From the NCBI GenBank assembly GCA_012523465.1, contig JAAYIK010000006.1:1-64000 (forward strand): a stretch of DNA of 64,000 nucleotides. Reading direction: 5' to 3'. Positions 7,338-15,878 of this stretch are shown here, one piece after another. Position numbers and translations under genes: made by a program. Under the pieces are notes generated by a model. That model worked only from the letters and a program-made list of their open reading frames with translations. It searched no databases and was not told where the DNA came from. The first letter of the stretch is position 1, and the number at the start of each line of letters is the position of its first letter. Origin of the DNA: Lysobacteraceae bacterium (GTDB lineage Bacteria > Pseudomonadota > Gammaproteobacteria > Nitrococcales > AK92).

Positions 7338-9242
7338 ATGATCAGCCTGCGCAACCTCTCGCTTTACCGTGGCAGCCAGCCGCTGCTGCAAGGAGTCGAT
7401 CTGACCGTCCATGCCGGCCAGAAGCTCGGCGTGGTCGGTCCCAATGGTAGTGGCAAGTCGAGCCTGTTCGCCATGCTGCGCGGGGAGCTGGCGCCGGATG
7501 CCGGCGATCTGGACATGCCGACCGATCTCGTCATCGCCCACGTGGCGCAGGAGACGCCGGCGCTGGAGCGCAGTGCGCTGGATTACGTGATCGACGGCGA
7601 CCAGGAGCTGCGTGCCCTGGAGCGGGAGCTAGCCGCGGCGGAGGCGGCCGGCGACGGTCGTCGCATCGCCGAGCTGCACGCCCAGCTCGACGGCATCCAG
7701 GGCTACACCGCCCCAGTGCGCGCCGCCGAGCTGCTGCACGGCCTGGGCTTCGCTAACGACGATCAGCAGCGGCCGGTGAAGAGCTTTTCCGGCGGCTGGC
7801 GCATGCGGCTCAACCTGGCGCAGGCGCTGATGCGTCGCTCCGACCTGCTGCTGCTGGACGAGCCCACCAACCATCTCGACCTGGAGGCCGTGCTCTGGCT
7901 GGAGCAGTGGCTCAAGCGCTATCCCGGCACGTTGCTGCTGATCTCCCACGACCGCGATTTTCTCGATGCCTGTGTTGATGGCATCATTCATTTGCATGAC
8001 CGCAAGCTGGTGCTCTACCGCGGCAACTACAGCGCCTTCGAGCGCCAGCGGGCCGAGCGTCTGGCCCAGCAGCAAGCGCAGTACGAGAAGCAGCAGCGCG
8101 AGATCGCCCATCTCACCCGCTTCATCGAGCGCTTCCGTGCCAAGGCTACCAAGGCGCGGGCAGCGCAGTCGCGGCTCAAAGCGCTGGAGCGCATGGAGCG
8201 GATCGCGCCGGCGCATGTGGACTCGCCGTTCCGCTTCGAGTTCGCCGAGCCGCCGCGGGCACCCGATCCCATCGTCACGCTCGACCAGGTCGAGCTGGGT
8301 TATGACGGCGCGCCGGTCCTGCAAGGGCTCGATCTCTCCATCCGTCCCGGCATGCGCATCGGGCTGCTGGGGCCGAACGGCGCCGGCAAGTCGACCCTGG
8401 TGCGCTGCCTGGCTGGCGCGCTGGCGCCGCGGAGCGGGCAGCGGCTGCTGGGGCAGGGGACGGTCATCGGCTACTTCGAGCAGCACCAGCTGGAACAGCT
8501 GGATCTGGCCGCCAGCCCGCTGCTGCATCTGCAGCGTCTAGCGCCGGAGGTGGACGTGCAGCGCCTGCGCGATTTCCTGGGCGGCTTCGGCTTCAGCGGC
8601 GATCAGGCCCTGGCGCCCGTCGGCCCCTTCTCCGGCGGCGAGAAGGCGCGCCTGGTACTGGCGCTCATCGTCTGGCAGCGGCCCAACCTGCTGCTGCTGG
8701 ACGAGCCCACCAACCACCTCGATCTGGAAATGCGCCATGCGCTCACGGTGGCGCTGCAGTCCTACCAGGGCGCCATGGTACTGGTCTCGCACGATCGCCA
8801 TCTGCTGACCACCACCACCGACGAGTTCTGGCTGGTGGCCGATGGCCAGCTGCGGCCTTTCGATGGTGACCTGGGCGATTATCAGGCCTGGGTGGCGAGC
8901 CGCAACAAGGCTGCGGAGCCGGTCCAGCCGGCGGCGGCCAGAGGTGAGCACACCGCCCAGGCGCGGCGCGAAGCGCGTCGACGGGAAGCCGAGCGGCGCG
9001 AGGCGGCCCGGCCGCTGCAGCAGCGGGTGAGACAGCTGGACCGGGAGCTGGAGGAGCTGGCCGCGCGACTTGCCGCGCTGGAGCGGGAGCTGGCCGATCC
9101 GGCCGTGTACGAGCCGGGTCGGAAGACGCGGCTGGCCGAGCTGCTGCAGGCGCAGGGCGAGCTGCGCAAGCGCCAGGAAAGCCTGGAAGAGCAGTGGCTG
9201 GAAGCCCAAGAGCAGCTGGAGGCGCTCCTGGCCCAGTCCTGA
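7338..9242 (+). CDS. yheS: ABC-F family ATPase, YheS-type
   Basis: The 634-aa product is a soluble tandem ABC ATPase that acts on ribosomes rather than transporting a solute. The first cassette has GPNGSGKSSL (about 33-42), signature FSGGWRMRLNLAQAL and Walker B LLLLDEPTNHLDLEAV. The second has GPNGAGKSTL, FSGGEKARLVLAL and LLLLDEPTNHLDLEM. An Arg/Lys/Glu-rich linker (about 225-300) joins them, and a charged coiled-coil tail (about 525-634) ends the protein, as in E. coli YheS, which has nearly the same length. Start at ATG 7338, MISLRNLSLYRG, matches the family start. No Shine-Dalgarno is visible. Carbonic anhydrase follows after 39 bases. Confidence 0.93.
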   Translation: MISLRNLSLYRGSQPLLQGVDLTVHAGQKLGVVGPNGSGKSSLFAMLRGELAPDAGDLDMPTDLVIAHVAQETPALERSALDYVIDGDQELRALERELAAAEAAGDGRRIAELHAQLDGIQGYTAPVRAAELLHGLGFANDDQQRPVKSFSGGWRMRLNLAQALMRRSDLLLLDEPTNHLDLEAVLWLEQWLKRYPGTLLLISHDRDFLDACVDGIIHLHDRKLVLYRGNYSAFERQRAERLAQQQAQYEKQQREIAHLTRFIERFRAKATKARAAQSRLKALERMERIAPAHVDSPFRFEFAEPPRAPDPIVTLDQVELGYDGAPVLQGLDLSIRPGMRIGLLGPNGAGKSTLVRCLAGALAPRSGQRLLGQGTVIGYFEQHQLEQLDLAASPLLHLQRLAPEVDVQRLRDFLGGFGFSGDQALAPVGPFSGGEKARLVLALIVWQRPNLLLLDEPTNHLDLEMRHALTVALQSYQGAMVLVSHDRHLLTTTTDEFWLVADGQLRPFDGDLGDYQAWVASRNKAAEPVQPAAARGEHTAQARREARRREAERREAARPLQQRVRQLDRELEELAARLAALERELADPAVYEPGRKTRLAELLQAQGELRKRQESLEEQWLEAQEQLEALLAQS

Positions 9243-9281
9243 GCGGACCGGATCGCTGGTTGACTACCGAGACGGCAGACG

Positions 9282-9950
9282 ATGCGCACGTTGAGCCATT
9301 TGTTCGAGAACAACCGCCGCTGGTCGGAAGAGATCCGCCGGCGCGACCCGCATTTCTTCGAGACCCTCTCTAAGCAGCAGGCGCCCGAATATCTCTGGAT
9401 CGGCTGCTCCGACTCCCGCGTGCCGGCCAACGAGATCGTCGGCTTACTGCCTGGCGAGCTGTTCGTGCACCGCAACGTGGCCAATGTGGTGGTGCCGACC
9501 GACATGAACTGCATGTCGGTGATGCAGTTCGCGGTGGACGTGCTCAAGGTGAAGCACATCATGGTGGTCGGCCACTACGGCTGCGGCGGCATCCGCGCCG
9601 TGGTGGAGCACCGCCAGATGGGGCTGATTGACCACTGGCTGCGGCACGTCAAGGACGTTTACTACCTGCATCAGCAGGAGCTGGAGGCCATCGAGAACTT
9701 CGAGGCGCGCTGCGACCGCCTGTGCGAGCTCAACGTCATTCACCAGGTCGAGCGGGTGTGCCAGAGCGCCATCGTGCAAAACGCCTGGGCGCGCGGGCAG
9801 GAGCTGTCGGTGCACGGCTGGATGTACAGCCTGAAGGATGGCCTGCTGCGGGACATGGATGTCTGCCGCACCAGCCTGGCCGACGTCAACCCAGCCTACC
9901 GCACGGTGCAGGTGGAAGCGCTGAACCCACAGAGGCCGGACGCGGTCTGA
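9282..9950 (+). CDS. can: Beta-class carbonic anhydrase
   Basis: The 222-aa enzyme interconverts CO2 and bicarbonate in the cytoplasm. It carries the beta-class zinc ligands Cys42 and Asp44 (CSDSR, the Asp-Arg dyad) and His98 and Cys101 (HYGCGG), plus the HRNVAN segment. Length and motifs match E. coli Can. It starts 39 bases after yheS and may be co-transcribed. Such an enzyme supplies bicarbonate for carboxylations and would suit an organism fixing CO2, though the gene is near universal. Confidence 0.94.
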   Translation: MRTLSHLFENNRRWSEEIRRRDPHFFETLSKQQAPEYLWIGCSDSRVPANEIVGLLPGELFVHRNVANVVVPTDMNCMSVMQFAVDVLKVKHIMVVGHYGCGGIRAVVEHRQMGLIDHWLRHVKDVYYLHQQELEAIENFEARCDRLCELNVIHQVERVCQSAIVQNAWARGQELSVHGWMYSLKDGLLRDMDVCRTSLADVNPAYRTVQVEALNPQRPDAV

Positions 9951-10001
9951 CCTTATATTAAATGACATCGGTCGAGCGTTCTGCCGCAAGGGAGGAAGTC
10001 C

Positions 10002-10553
10002 ATGCGCTGGTTGTTGCCGCTTGCGCTTGCCATCGGGCTTGCTGGCTGCGCTAGCAAGCTGCCGCAGCCGATCCGGGAGGCGCCCGAGCCCGATCTGGCG
10101 CTGCGGGTGGCGGTACAGGATCCGGAGCGCTATTTCGGCCGCCAAGTGCGCTGGGGTGGCAGCATCGCCGGCGTCGACAACCGCGCCGAGGAAACCTGCC
10201 TGGAGGTGGTCGGCCGCGAGCTGCAGAGCAGCGGGAAGCCGGTCGCCGGCAACGGCAGCCCGGGCCGCTTCCTGGCCTGCACCGGCGAATTCCTCGATCC
10301 CGTGGTGTACGCTGAGGGCCGCCTGGTGACGGTGGCGGGCACGCTGGAGGCCGTCGAGACCCGGCTCGTCGGCAAGTATCCCTACCGCTATCCGGTGGTG
10401 CAGGTCAGCGCGCTGCATCTGTGGGCGCCGGAGCCGGAGCGGGTCATCTACGAGCCGGATCCGTTCTGGTACGATCCCTTCTGGCCGTGGCCCTATTACC
10501 GCCACCCGCGGTACGCGCCGCCCGGCTGGTACGGCTATCCCTATTGGTGGTGA
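10002..10553 (+). CDS. Slp-family outer-membrane lipoprotein
   Basis: The 183-aa product has a lipoprotein signal with lipobox LAGC (Cys16). Its body follows the Slp family pattern: PDLALRVAVQDPERYFGRQVRW, a LEVVGREL strand, SPGRFLACTGEFLDP and GRLVTVAGTL. Slp proteins are starvation- or stationary-phase-induced outer-membrane lipoproteins. The C-terminus is a Trp/Tyr/Pro-rich tail (YDPFWPWPYYRHPRYAPPG) not typical of E. coli Slp. A GGGAGGAAG site precedes ATG 10002. The next gene overlaps by one base (TGATG) and is a paralogue, so the two are a coupled tandem pair. Confidence 0.85.
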   Translation: MRWLLPLALAIGLAGCASKLPQPIREAPEPDLALRVAVQDPERYFGRQVRWGGSIAGVDNRAEETCLEVVGRELQSSGKPVAGNGSPGRFLACTGEFLDPVVYAEGRLVTVAGTLEAVETRLVGKYPYRYPVVQVSALHLWAPEPERVIYEPDPFWYDPFWPWPYYRHPRYAPPGWYGYPYWW

Positions 10554-11053
10554 TGATGCGAAAAACGATACTGTCGATCTGCGCCGTCTTGCTCATTGCC
10601 GGCTGCGCCAACACCCAGCCACGGTTCGACACCAGCGGCGTCACCACCGGGGTGACGCCGCAAGGCGTAGCCGCCGACACCATCGCCCAGGCGCCGGAGG
10701 TGCTGTGGGGCGGGGTCATCGTCAATAGCAGCAATCTGACCGACGCCACCCAGCTGGAAGTGCTGGCCTATCCGCTCGACGACCGCCAGCGGCCGAATAC
10801 CGCCCTCTCGCCCATCGGCCGCTTTCTCGCCGTCGCTCCCGGCTATCTGGAGACCGCCGACTATACCCAGGGACGGCTGATCACCATCCGCGGCCGACTG
10901 CAGGACAGGGCCGAAGGCAGGATCGGCGAGGCGCGGTACGCCTATCCGGTGATCGAAATCCTCGACAGCCAGCTTTGGCAGCGCGAAGACCATTCCCGCT
11001 CCTATTCGCAGCCGCGCGTCAATTTCGGCATCGGTGTCATGATCGGCCGTTAG
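10553..11053 (+). CDS. Second Slp-family lipoprotein
   Basis: A 166-aa paralogue of the preceding gene. The N-terminus MMRKTILSICAVLLIAGC ends in a lipobox, and the Slp core is visible: VLWGGVIVNSSNLTDATQLE, IGRFLAVAPGYLE and GRLITIRGRL. The ATG shares its A with the upstream TGA, so it is translated by coupling. The duplication suggests that dosage or heteromeric assembly matters; function beyond envelope lipoprotein is not known. Confidence 0.85.
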   Translation: MMRKTILSICAVLLIAGCANTQPRFDTSGVTTGVTPQGVAADTIAQAPEVLWGGVIVNSSNLTDATQLEVLAYPLDDRQRPNTALSPIGRFLAVAPGYLETADYTQGRLITIRGRLQDRAEGRIGEARYAYPVIEILDSQLWQREDHSRSYSQPRVNFGIGVMIGR

Positions 11054-11140
11054 CCGATTTGCCTGCCATTCCGGGCCCTTCCTGCGTTCCTTGCCAACAG
11101 GAAAAGCCGCCGGCAGCGGCTAAGCTTTCGGTATCCAAAA

Positions 11141-11159
11141 AGCCGGCGGCGCGCCGGCT
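11141..11159. terminator. Weak hairpin downstream of the slp pair
   Basis: AGCCGGCG-3-CGCCGGCT (11141-11159) is an 8-bp perfect stem preceded by five A. The A run becomes a U tract only on the minus strand, where no gene ends. As a plus-strand terminator for the slp pair it lacks a U tract. Confidence 0.3.
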
Positions 11160-11254
11160 CCAATCGAGTTGGGTCGGCTTGATTTCGTGCGGGGGCATGG
11201 CATGCGAGCCGACGTGGGGACTGCTTTACCGATGATTGGTGCTATCGTCGGGCT

Positions 11255-11770
11255 ATGGCCGTCATTCAGGTTTTTGGCATGGAGTCTGCCCTGCGGATCT
11301 TGGAAGTGCTGCTGCTGGTGATGGCAGCCAATGGGGCGCCGATTCTTTTGGCGCGATTGCTGCGCGGCCGCACGCTTCCTCCAGTGGACTTCGGCCTGAA
11401 GTTGCGGGATGGCCGGCCCCTGTTCGGTCACTCCAAAACCTGGCCAGGGATAGGCGTGGCGCTACTGGCCGCCACTGTGGTCGGCCTGCTGCTCGGCCAC
11501 CCCTGGTATGTTGGTGCTAGCGCGGGGCTGGCGGCGATGGTCGGCGATTTGTTCTCCAGCTTCGTCAAGCGGCGGCTGGGCATTCCGCCCAGCGGGCGCG
11601 CGGTGCTGCTCGACCAGTTGCCGGAGTCACTGCTGCCAACCCTGGTGCTGCTCTACTGGCTGCCGCTCAATGTGGCGGAGGCCGGCGTCGCCGTGCTGCT
11701 GTTCTTTTGCCTGGGGCTGCCCCTGTCCTGGCTTCTGTTTCAGCTGGGCATACGCAAGCAGCCCTACTAG
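11255..11770 (+). CDS. CDP-archaeol synthase (CarS)-like membrane protein
   Basis: The 171-aa product has about four to five hydrophobic segments and the DUF46/CarS signature in the middle: GHSKTWPGI (about 58-66), then AAMVGDLFSSFVKRRLGIPPS and LLDQLPESLLP. In archaea CarS moves CMP onto archaetidic acid; the bacterial homologues are uncharacterised members of the same CTP:phosphatidate cytidylyltransferase-like superfamily, so the substrate here is unknown. An alternative start is ATG 11279. It converges on the metallophosphoesterase gene with 12 bases between stops. Confidence 0.75.
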   Translation: MAVIQVFGMESALRILEVLLLVMAANGAPILLARLLRGRTLPPVDFGLKLRDGRPLFGHSKTWPGIGVALLAATVVGLLLGHPWYVGASAGLAAMVGDLFSSFVKRRLGIPPSGRAVLLDQLPESLLPTLVLLYWLPLNVAEAGVAVLLFFCLGLPLSWLLFQLGIRKQPY

Positions 11771-11782
11771 CGCGGGGCGCCT

Positions 11783-12775
11783 TTACCGGTGGCGTGGCCG
11801 CACCAGCCGGTGCAGTACCACTTCCGGCGGGCAGTTGAAGCGCACGTCCAGCACCGAGGAGCCGGCGCCCGCCGAGGTATAGCCCTGCATGCCGTTATGG
11901 CGCCAGCGGCCGCTGCAAACCCGCCGCGGTGCGTTGGCGTTGAATACCAGGGCGATGCCGCCCGGCAGGCGAATCTGGCCGCCGTGGGTGTGGCCGCAGA
12001 GCATGGCGTCGAAGCCGGCATGGGAGGCCTGGCGGTAGATTTCGGGCGAGTGAGCCAGCAGCAGGGCGCAGGCGCCGGCTGGGATGTCCTGGCAGGCGGC
12101 CTCGAGATTGTCGGCGCGGAAGTAGTGCGGATCGTCCACTCCGGCCAGATAGAGGCGTTGGCCGTTGCGGCGCAGCTCGGCCGATTCGTTCAGCAGCAGC
12201 TGGATGCCCATGGCCTCGATGGCCGGGATCATGCGCGCCGAGTCATGGTTGCCCAGCACGGCATAGACCGGCGCGCGCAGCTGCGCTCGCAGCCTGGCGA
12301 GGCCGGCGAGGGCAGGCTCCAGCGGGCCGGCGGTGCGGTAGCGGAAGTCACCGGTGAGCACGCACAGATCGTATTCCAGGTCGCGCACCCGCTCGGCCAG
12401 CGCCGCCGGGAAGGCTTCGTTGGCGTCAAAGTGGGGATCGCTGATCTGCAGGATGGTGTAGCCGTCGAAAGCCGGCGGCAGGCGGGGCAGCTCGATCTCG
12501 TTGTGGACTACCCGAATGCGCAGCGCATTGCGCCGGCCGACGTCATAGAGCAGGGTCGCCTTCAGCGCCCAGCGCAGCAGCCTGCTGAAGGTTTCCGAGT
12601 TTTCCAGGTGAAACAGGGTGCGGCCGTGGCCGATGACCGGCTGCTCGCCTTCGGCTTCGATGCCGAGCCGCTGACGCAGATGCTGGGGAGGGAGACGCCG
12701 GCGCAGATAGGCCATCAACCATTCGTCGGCGTGCTGAGCGTCGAGCTTGAGGATCTTCACGTCTGCACTCCGCAT
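11783..12775 (-). CDS. Calcineurin-like metallophosphoesterase
   Basis: The 330-aa protein carries the five metallophosphoesterase blocks in order: ISDPHFD (D-x-H), LTGDFRYR (GD), AVLGNHDS (GNHD), LLLAHSPE (H) and MLCGHTHGGQIRLPG (GHTH). It resembles the YkuE/YaeI-like group, bacterial phosphoesterases often acting on lipids or nucleotides. A 115-residue N-terminal region before the first motif is Arg-rich with a short hydrophobic part. I used ATG 12775; an upstream in-frame GTG at 12877 would add 34 low-complexity residues. Convergent with the CarS-like gene. Confidence 0.82.
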   Translation of the reverse strand: MRSADVKILKLDAQHADEWLMAYLRRRLPPQHLRQRLGIEAEGEQPVIGHGRTLFHLENSETFSRLLRWALKATLLYDVGRRNALRIRVVHNEIELPRLPPAFDGYTILQISDPHFDANEAFPAALAERVRDLEYDLCVLTGDFRYRTAGPLEPALAGLARLRAQLRAPVYAVLGNHDSARMIPAIEAMGIQLLLNESAELRRNGQRLYLAGVDDPHYFRADNLEAACQDIPAGACALLLAHSPEIYRQASHAGFDAMLCGHTHGGQIRLPGGIALVFNANAPRRVCSGRWRHNGMQGYTSAGAGSSVLDVRFNCPPEVVLHRLVRPRHR

Positions 12776-12934
12776 CCAGTCATCCCAACAGCCTTGCCTG
12801 GATAGGCCTGGAACAGCAACGGCCCGTCGCGTCCCGGCCGAGGTTCTTGGTTTCCGCTCGCGCTTGACCTCGGTCACTGGCCGCGATGGTGATTTACGGT
12901 AATGTTAACGGCGCGATTTATGGAAATCTGCCGC

Positions 12935-13309
12935 ATGAATGATACGACAAGACAGGACGAGCGCCGGCGCAGTCCGCGCTACCGACCAAATCGCCAGCTG
13001 CTGGCCTGCGACATGCGCGACGGCGAGCCGCTGGGCAGCATCGTCAATCTCTCCGCCAGCGGTTTCATGCTGGTCGGCCCTCACCCGCTGGAGAGCGGCG
13101 AGCGGCTGCCGCTGGAACAGCCACAGGCCGTGCCCGGCGAACGCTACGTCAGGCTGGAGGCACGCTGTGTATGGTGCGCGCCGTCGAGCTTTACCAATGC
13201 TTATGGCGCCGGTTTCGAAATCATCAAGATGAGCGATGTCGATCAGGCGCGCCTGCAGAGCTGGCTGCAGGCGGCTGCCATCGACGAGGGCGTGCGCCCC
13301 GCTTCCTAG
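12935..13309 (+). CDS. PilZ-domain protein (c-di-GMP receptor candidate)
   Basis: A 124-aa single-domain protein. RRRSPRYRP near the N-terminus gives the RxxxR c-di-GMP-binding motif and IVNLSASGFML gives the (D/N)xSxxG motif, both needed for ligand binding. A beta-barrel pattern ends in NAYGAGFEI. Stand-alone PilZ proteins relay c-di-GMP to motility or polysaccharide machinery. Upstream ATGs at 12902 and 12920 are alternatives. It converges on slyD and overlaps its end by 4 bases. Confidence 0.88.
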   Translation: MNDTTRQDERRRSPRYRPNRQLLACDMRDGEPLGSIVNLSASGFMLVGPHPLESGERLPLEQPQAVPGERYVRLEARCVWCAPSSFTNAYGAGFEIIKMSDVDQARLQSWLQAAAIDEGVRPAS

Positions 13310-13785
13310 GGCTGGTCGTCCGGCCCGTGCACGTGGCCGTGCGCCAGCTCTTCCGGGGTGGCATCCCGGATGTCGACCACGCTGACCTCGAAGTTCAGCG
13401 GCTTGCCGGCCAGGGGGTGGTTGCCGTCGATGGTGACCTCGTCGCCTTCCACCTTGGACACGGTCACCACCTGGATTCCCGCCGAAGTTTGTGCTTGAAA
13501 CCGCATTCCGGGCTCGACCCGATCGACGCCCTGGAACAGCTCCATCGGCACTACCTGGGTCAGCGCCTCGTCGCGTTCGCCGTAGGCTTCCGCGGGCGGA
13601 ATACGGACAGTCAGCTGATCGCCAACCTGCTTGCCTTCGAGGGCCTTCTCGAGCCCGGGGATGATGTTGCCGGCACCGTGCAGATAGGCGAGCGGCGCAC
13701 GGCCGTTGGACGTATCGAGGACGCTGCCGTCGTCGTCGGTGAGCGTGTAGTCGATCGATACGACCTTGTCTTTGGCAACTTGCAT
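13306..13785 (-). CDS. slyD: FKBP-type peptidyl-prolyl isomerase, SlyD-like
   Basis: The 159-aa product starts MQVAKDKVVSIDYTLTDDDG and follows the SlyD layout: a FKBP half (YLHGAGNIIPGLEKALEGK, about 35-53), an inserted-flap (IF) chaperone region (about 70-130) containing the IDGNHPLAGKPLNFEV block that closes the FKBP fold, and a short C-terminal tail AHGHVHGPDD with two His, much shorter than the metal-binding tail of E. coli SlyD. It catalyses proline isomerisation with chaperone activity. Start ATG 13785 is preceded by AGGAAA. Confidence 0.9.
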   Translation of the reverse strand: MQVAKDKVVSIDYTLTDDDGSVLDTSNGRAPLAYLHGAGNIIPGLEKALEGKQVGDQLTVRIPPAEAYGERDEALTQVVPMELFQGVDRVEPGMRFQAQTSAGIQVVTVSKVEGDEVTIDGNHPLAGKPLNFEVSVVDIRDATPEELAHGHVHGPDDQP

Positions 13786-14132
13786 AGCGGTTTCCTGTGT
13801 TGAGATGAAAGTCAAGCAGTCTACAGGGCCGGCGGCGGCAATCCAACTCCGCCGGCGTTTTTGATTTCGACTGCTATGTATGGGCGCGGGCCCCGGAAAA
13901 CAGGGCTGACCGCATTTCCAATGGGAAATTGGACCGGCCGGAATCGCGACCGATTCCATTACTTCATTTAAGGGATTTCCCCAGGTTTTCCTGGGGAATA
14001 TCCTGGGTTCGGTGTACAGCGGTGGCCCGAGGGGCTACAGTGGGGCCGCGCCGACCGGCTTCGGCGCTCGACTCGATCAATAACAAGCCCTGCGCAAGGC
14101 GGGCAGAAAAATAACGGGAGTGAGGAAGGAGA
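13786..14132 (+). promoter_or_regulatory. Divergent regulatory region slyD/sat with inverted repeat
   Basis: No gene is seen. The notable structure is a perfect 9-bp inverted repeat TTCCCCAGG-4-CCTGGGGAA at 13977-13998, about 135 bases before sat. It has no U tract, so an operator or mRNA hairpin is as likely as a terminator. The sat start itself has a strong GGAAGGAG site at about 14123-14130. Confidence 0.4.
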
Positions 14133-15836
14133 ATGGATCCCTTAGCGTTCAAGAAGTACCCGCAACAGCCTCACGGTGGCGAGCTGGTCAATCAGGTTGT
14201 GCCGGCCGAGAAAAGGGAAGCGATGCTGGCCAAGGCGCGCGAGCTGCCGACGATACGCATCGACCTCGAGGCCAGTATCACCATCGAGATGATCGCCACC
14301 GGGGTACTTTCCCCCAACAAGGGCTTCATGAACGAGGCCGATTACAAGTCCGTGCTCAAGGAGGGACGGCTGAGCAACGGCCTGGTCTGGCCGGTGCCCT
14401 TGAGCTTCGCGCCCATTGGCGAGCGCAACCGCGAAGTGATCAAGACGCTGTCGGTGGGCAACGAGGTGGCGCTGACCGACGGCGGCGAAGAACCGATCGC
14501 CATCCTGCAAATCGAGGACATCTTCGACTACGACAAAGAAGAACGGGCGCGCCATCTGTTCGGCACCACCGATCGCAACCATCCCGGGGTCGATTCCATC
14601 TACCGCCGCATGGGTGACACCGCCCTGGGCGGCACGCTGCACATGCTGCGGCGGGTGCACTGGGGGCCGTTCGAGCCGCTGCGCATGGAGCCCCGCGACA
14701 CCTGGCGGCTGTTCTACGAAGAGAAGAAGTTCCGCACTGTGGCCGGTTTCATCACCGGCGCCAACCCGCTGCACCGCGGCCACGAATACATCCATCGCAA
14801 CGCGCTGGAGGAAGTCGACGGCCTGCTGCTCCAGCCGCTGGTGGAGATGGCCAAGCGCGAGTACGTGCGCCATGAGTTCCGCATGCTGTCCTACCGCGCT
14901 GTGCTCGATACGTACTACCCGAAGGACCGCGCCATCCTCTCCCCGCTGCGGGTCACCTACATCTTCGCCGGCCCGCGCGAAGCCGTGCTGCACGCCCTGG
15001 TCATGAAGAACTACGGCTGCACCCATGCGCTGATTGGCCGCGACCATGCCGGCGTTGGCAGCTACTACGACAAGTACGCCAGCCACACCATCTTCGATCA
15101 GTTCACGGCCAGGGAGCTGGGCATCGACGTGCGGCTGTTCCACGAGGTGTTCTACTGCACCCGCTGCAACGCCCACGCCACCAGCCAGACCTGTCCGCAC
15201 GACGTCCGCTATCGGCTCAACATTTCCGGCACCGGCATCCGTGAGATGCTGCGCTACGGCATCCTGCCGCCCAAGGAAGTGGTGCGGCCGGAGTCGGCCC
15301 GCATCGCCATCCAGGGCATCCAGCCCAAGGGCGTGGCCGAGGACGGCGAGGGCACGCTGCCGATCAGCAAGACCATCCAGAGCATGTTCCCGTACTACAC
15401 CGAGTACACCCGGCTGGGTGGATCTAGGCGGCCGCATCCGCTCAAGCCCGAGGAGCTCACCCTGCGGGATCTGGAGAGCGCGGCGCTGGATGCGCGCATC
15501 CATGCCGGGCAGATCTACCAGGACGTGTTTGCCGAATACAGCGCCATGGCCGACCTTAACCGCAGCCTGCAGCCGGCCTGGGTGGAGGAGGCGCGGGAGG
15601 CCGCCCGCAGGCACCAGGCGATGGTGGTCTCTGACCTGGAAGTGAAGGTGGCGCAGGCGCCGGAGACGGCGTCAGACGAGTTCCTGTACCAGGATAAGGC
15701 CGAAGCCGAGCGCGAGCTGGCCGCCGCCCGCCAGATGCTGGAGAAGATCCCGCCGGTGCTGGCGGAAGAGGACCTGCGGCAGCGCGTCTGGAACCCGCTG
15801 CCTTACCAGCGCTACCGCGGGGCCGACAAGGAATAG
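14133..15836 (+). CDS. sat: ATP sulfurylase (sulfate adenylyltransferase), long variant
   Basis: The 567-aa protein follows the homodimeric ATP sulfurylase fold. An N-terminal PUA-like part (about 1-190) is followed by the catalytic part with HRGH (His214/His217) and GRDHAGVGSYY (302-312), then a Cys cluster CTRCNAHATSQTCPH (342-356), probably zinc-binding. The enzyme links ATP plus sulfate to APS plus PPi, and in sulfur oxidisers runs toward ATP. Odd points: the usual QTRN before NPxH reads TGAN (208-211), so the Gln and sulfate-contacting Arg are replaced, and about 140 extra charged helical residues follow the usual C-terminus. No apr or cys genes are nearby. Start has a strong GGAAGGAG. 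Confidence 0.85.
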   Translation: MDPLAFKKYPQQPHGGELVNQVVPAEKREAMLAKARELPTIRIDLEASITIEMIATGVLSPNKGFMNEADYKSVLKEGRLSNGLVWPVPLSFAPIGERNREVIKTLSVGNEVALTDGGEEPIAILQIEDIFDYDKEERARHLFGTTDRNHPGVDSIYRRMGDTALGGTLHMLRRVHWGPFEPLRMEPRDTWRLFYEEKKFRTVAGFITGANPLHRGHEYIHRNALEEVDGLLLQPLVEMAKREYVRHEFRMLSYRAVLDTYYPKDRAILSPLRVTYIFAGPREAVLHALVMKNYGCTHALIGRDHAGVGSYYDKYASHTIFDQFTARELGIDVRLFHEVFYCTRCNAHATSQTCPHDVRYRLNISGTGIREMLRYGILPPKEVVRPESARIAIQGIQPKGVAEDGEGTLPISKTIQSMFPYYTEYTRLGGSRRPHPLKPEELTLRDLESAALDARIHAGQIYQDVFAEYSAMADLNRSLQPAWVEEAREAARRHQAMVVSDLEVKVAQAPETASDEFLYQDKAEAERELAAARQMLEKIPPVLAEEDLRQRVWNPLPYQRYRGADKE

Positions 15837-15849
15837 TGCGCTCCGTCTT

Positions 15850-15878
15850 GCCCTCCTGCCCACGCCGGGCAGGAGGGC
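15850..15878 (+). terminator. GC-rich hairpin after sat
   Basis: GCCCTCCTGCCC-5-GGGCAGGAGGGC is a perfect 12-bp stem beginning 14 bases after the sat stop. There is no U tract, but position and strength fit a transcription end. Its CCTCCTGCC/GGCAGGAGG core recurs in the hairpin at 34148-34174. Confidence 0.65.

Noticed and set aside
7135..7341. 68-codon plus-strand frame beginning MAGELGLRLQLIFQLVV
   Set aside because: Although partly hydrophobic, it runs past the yheS start with no ribosome site and no recognised pattern.
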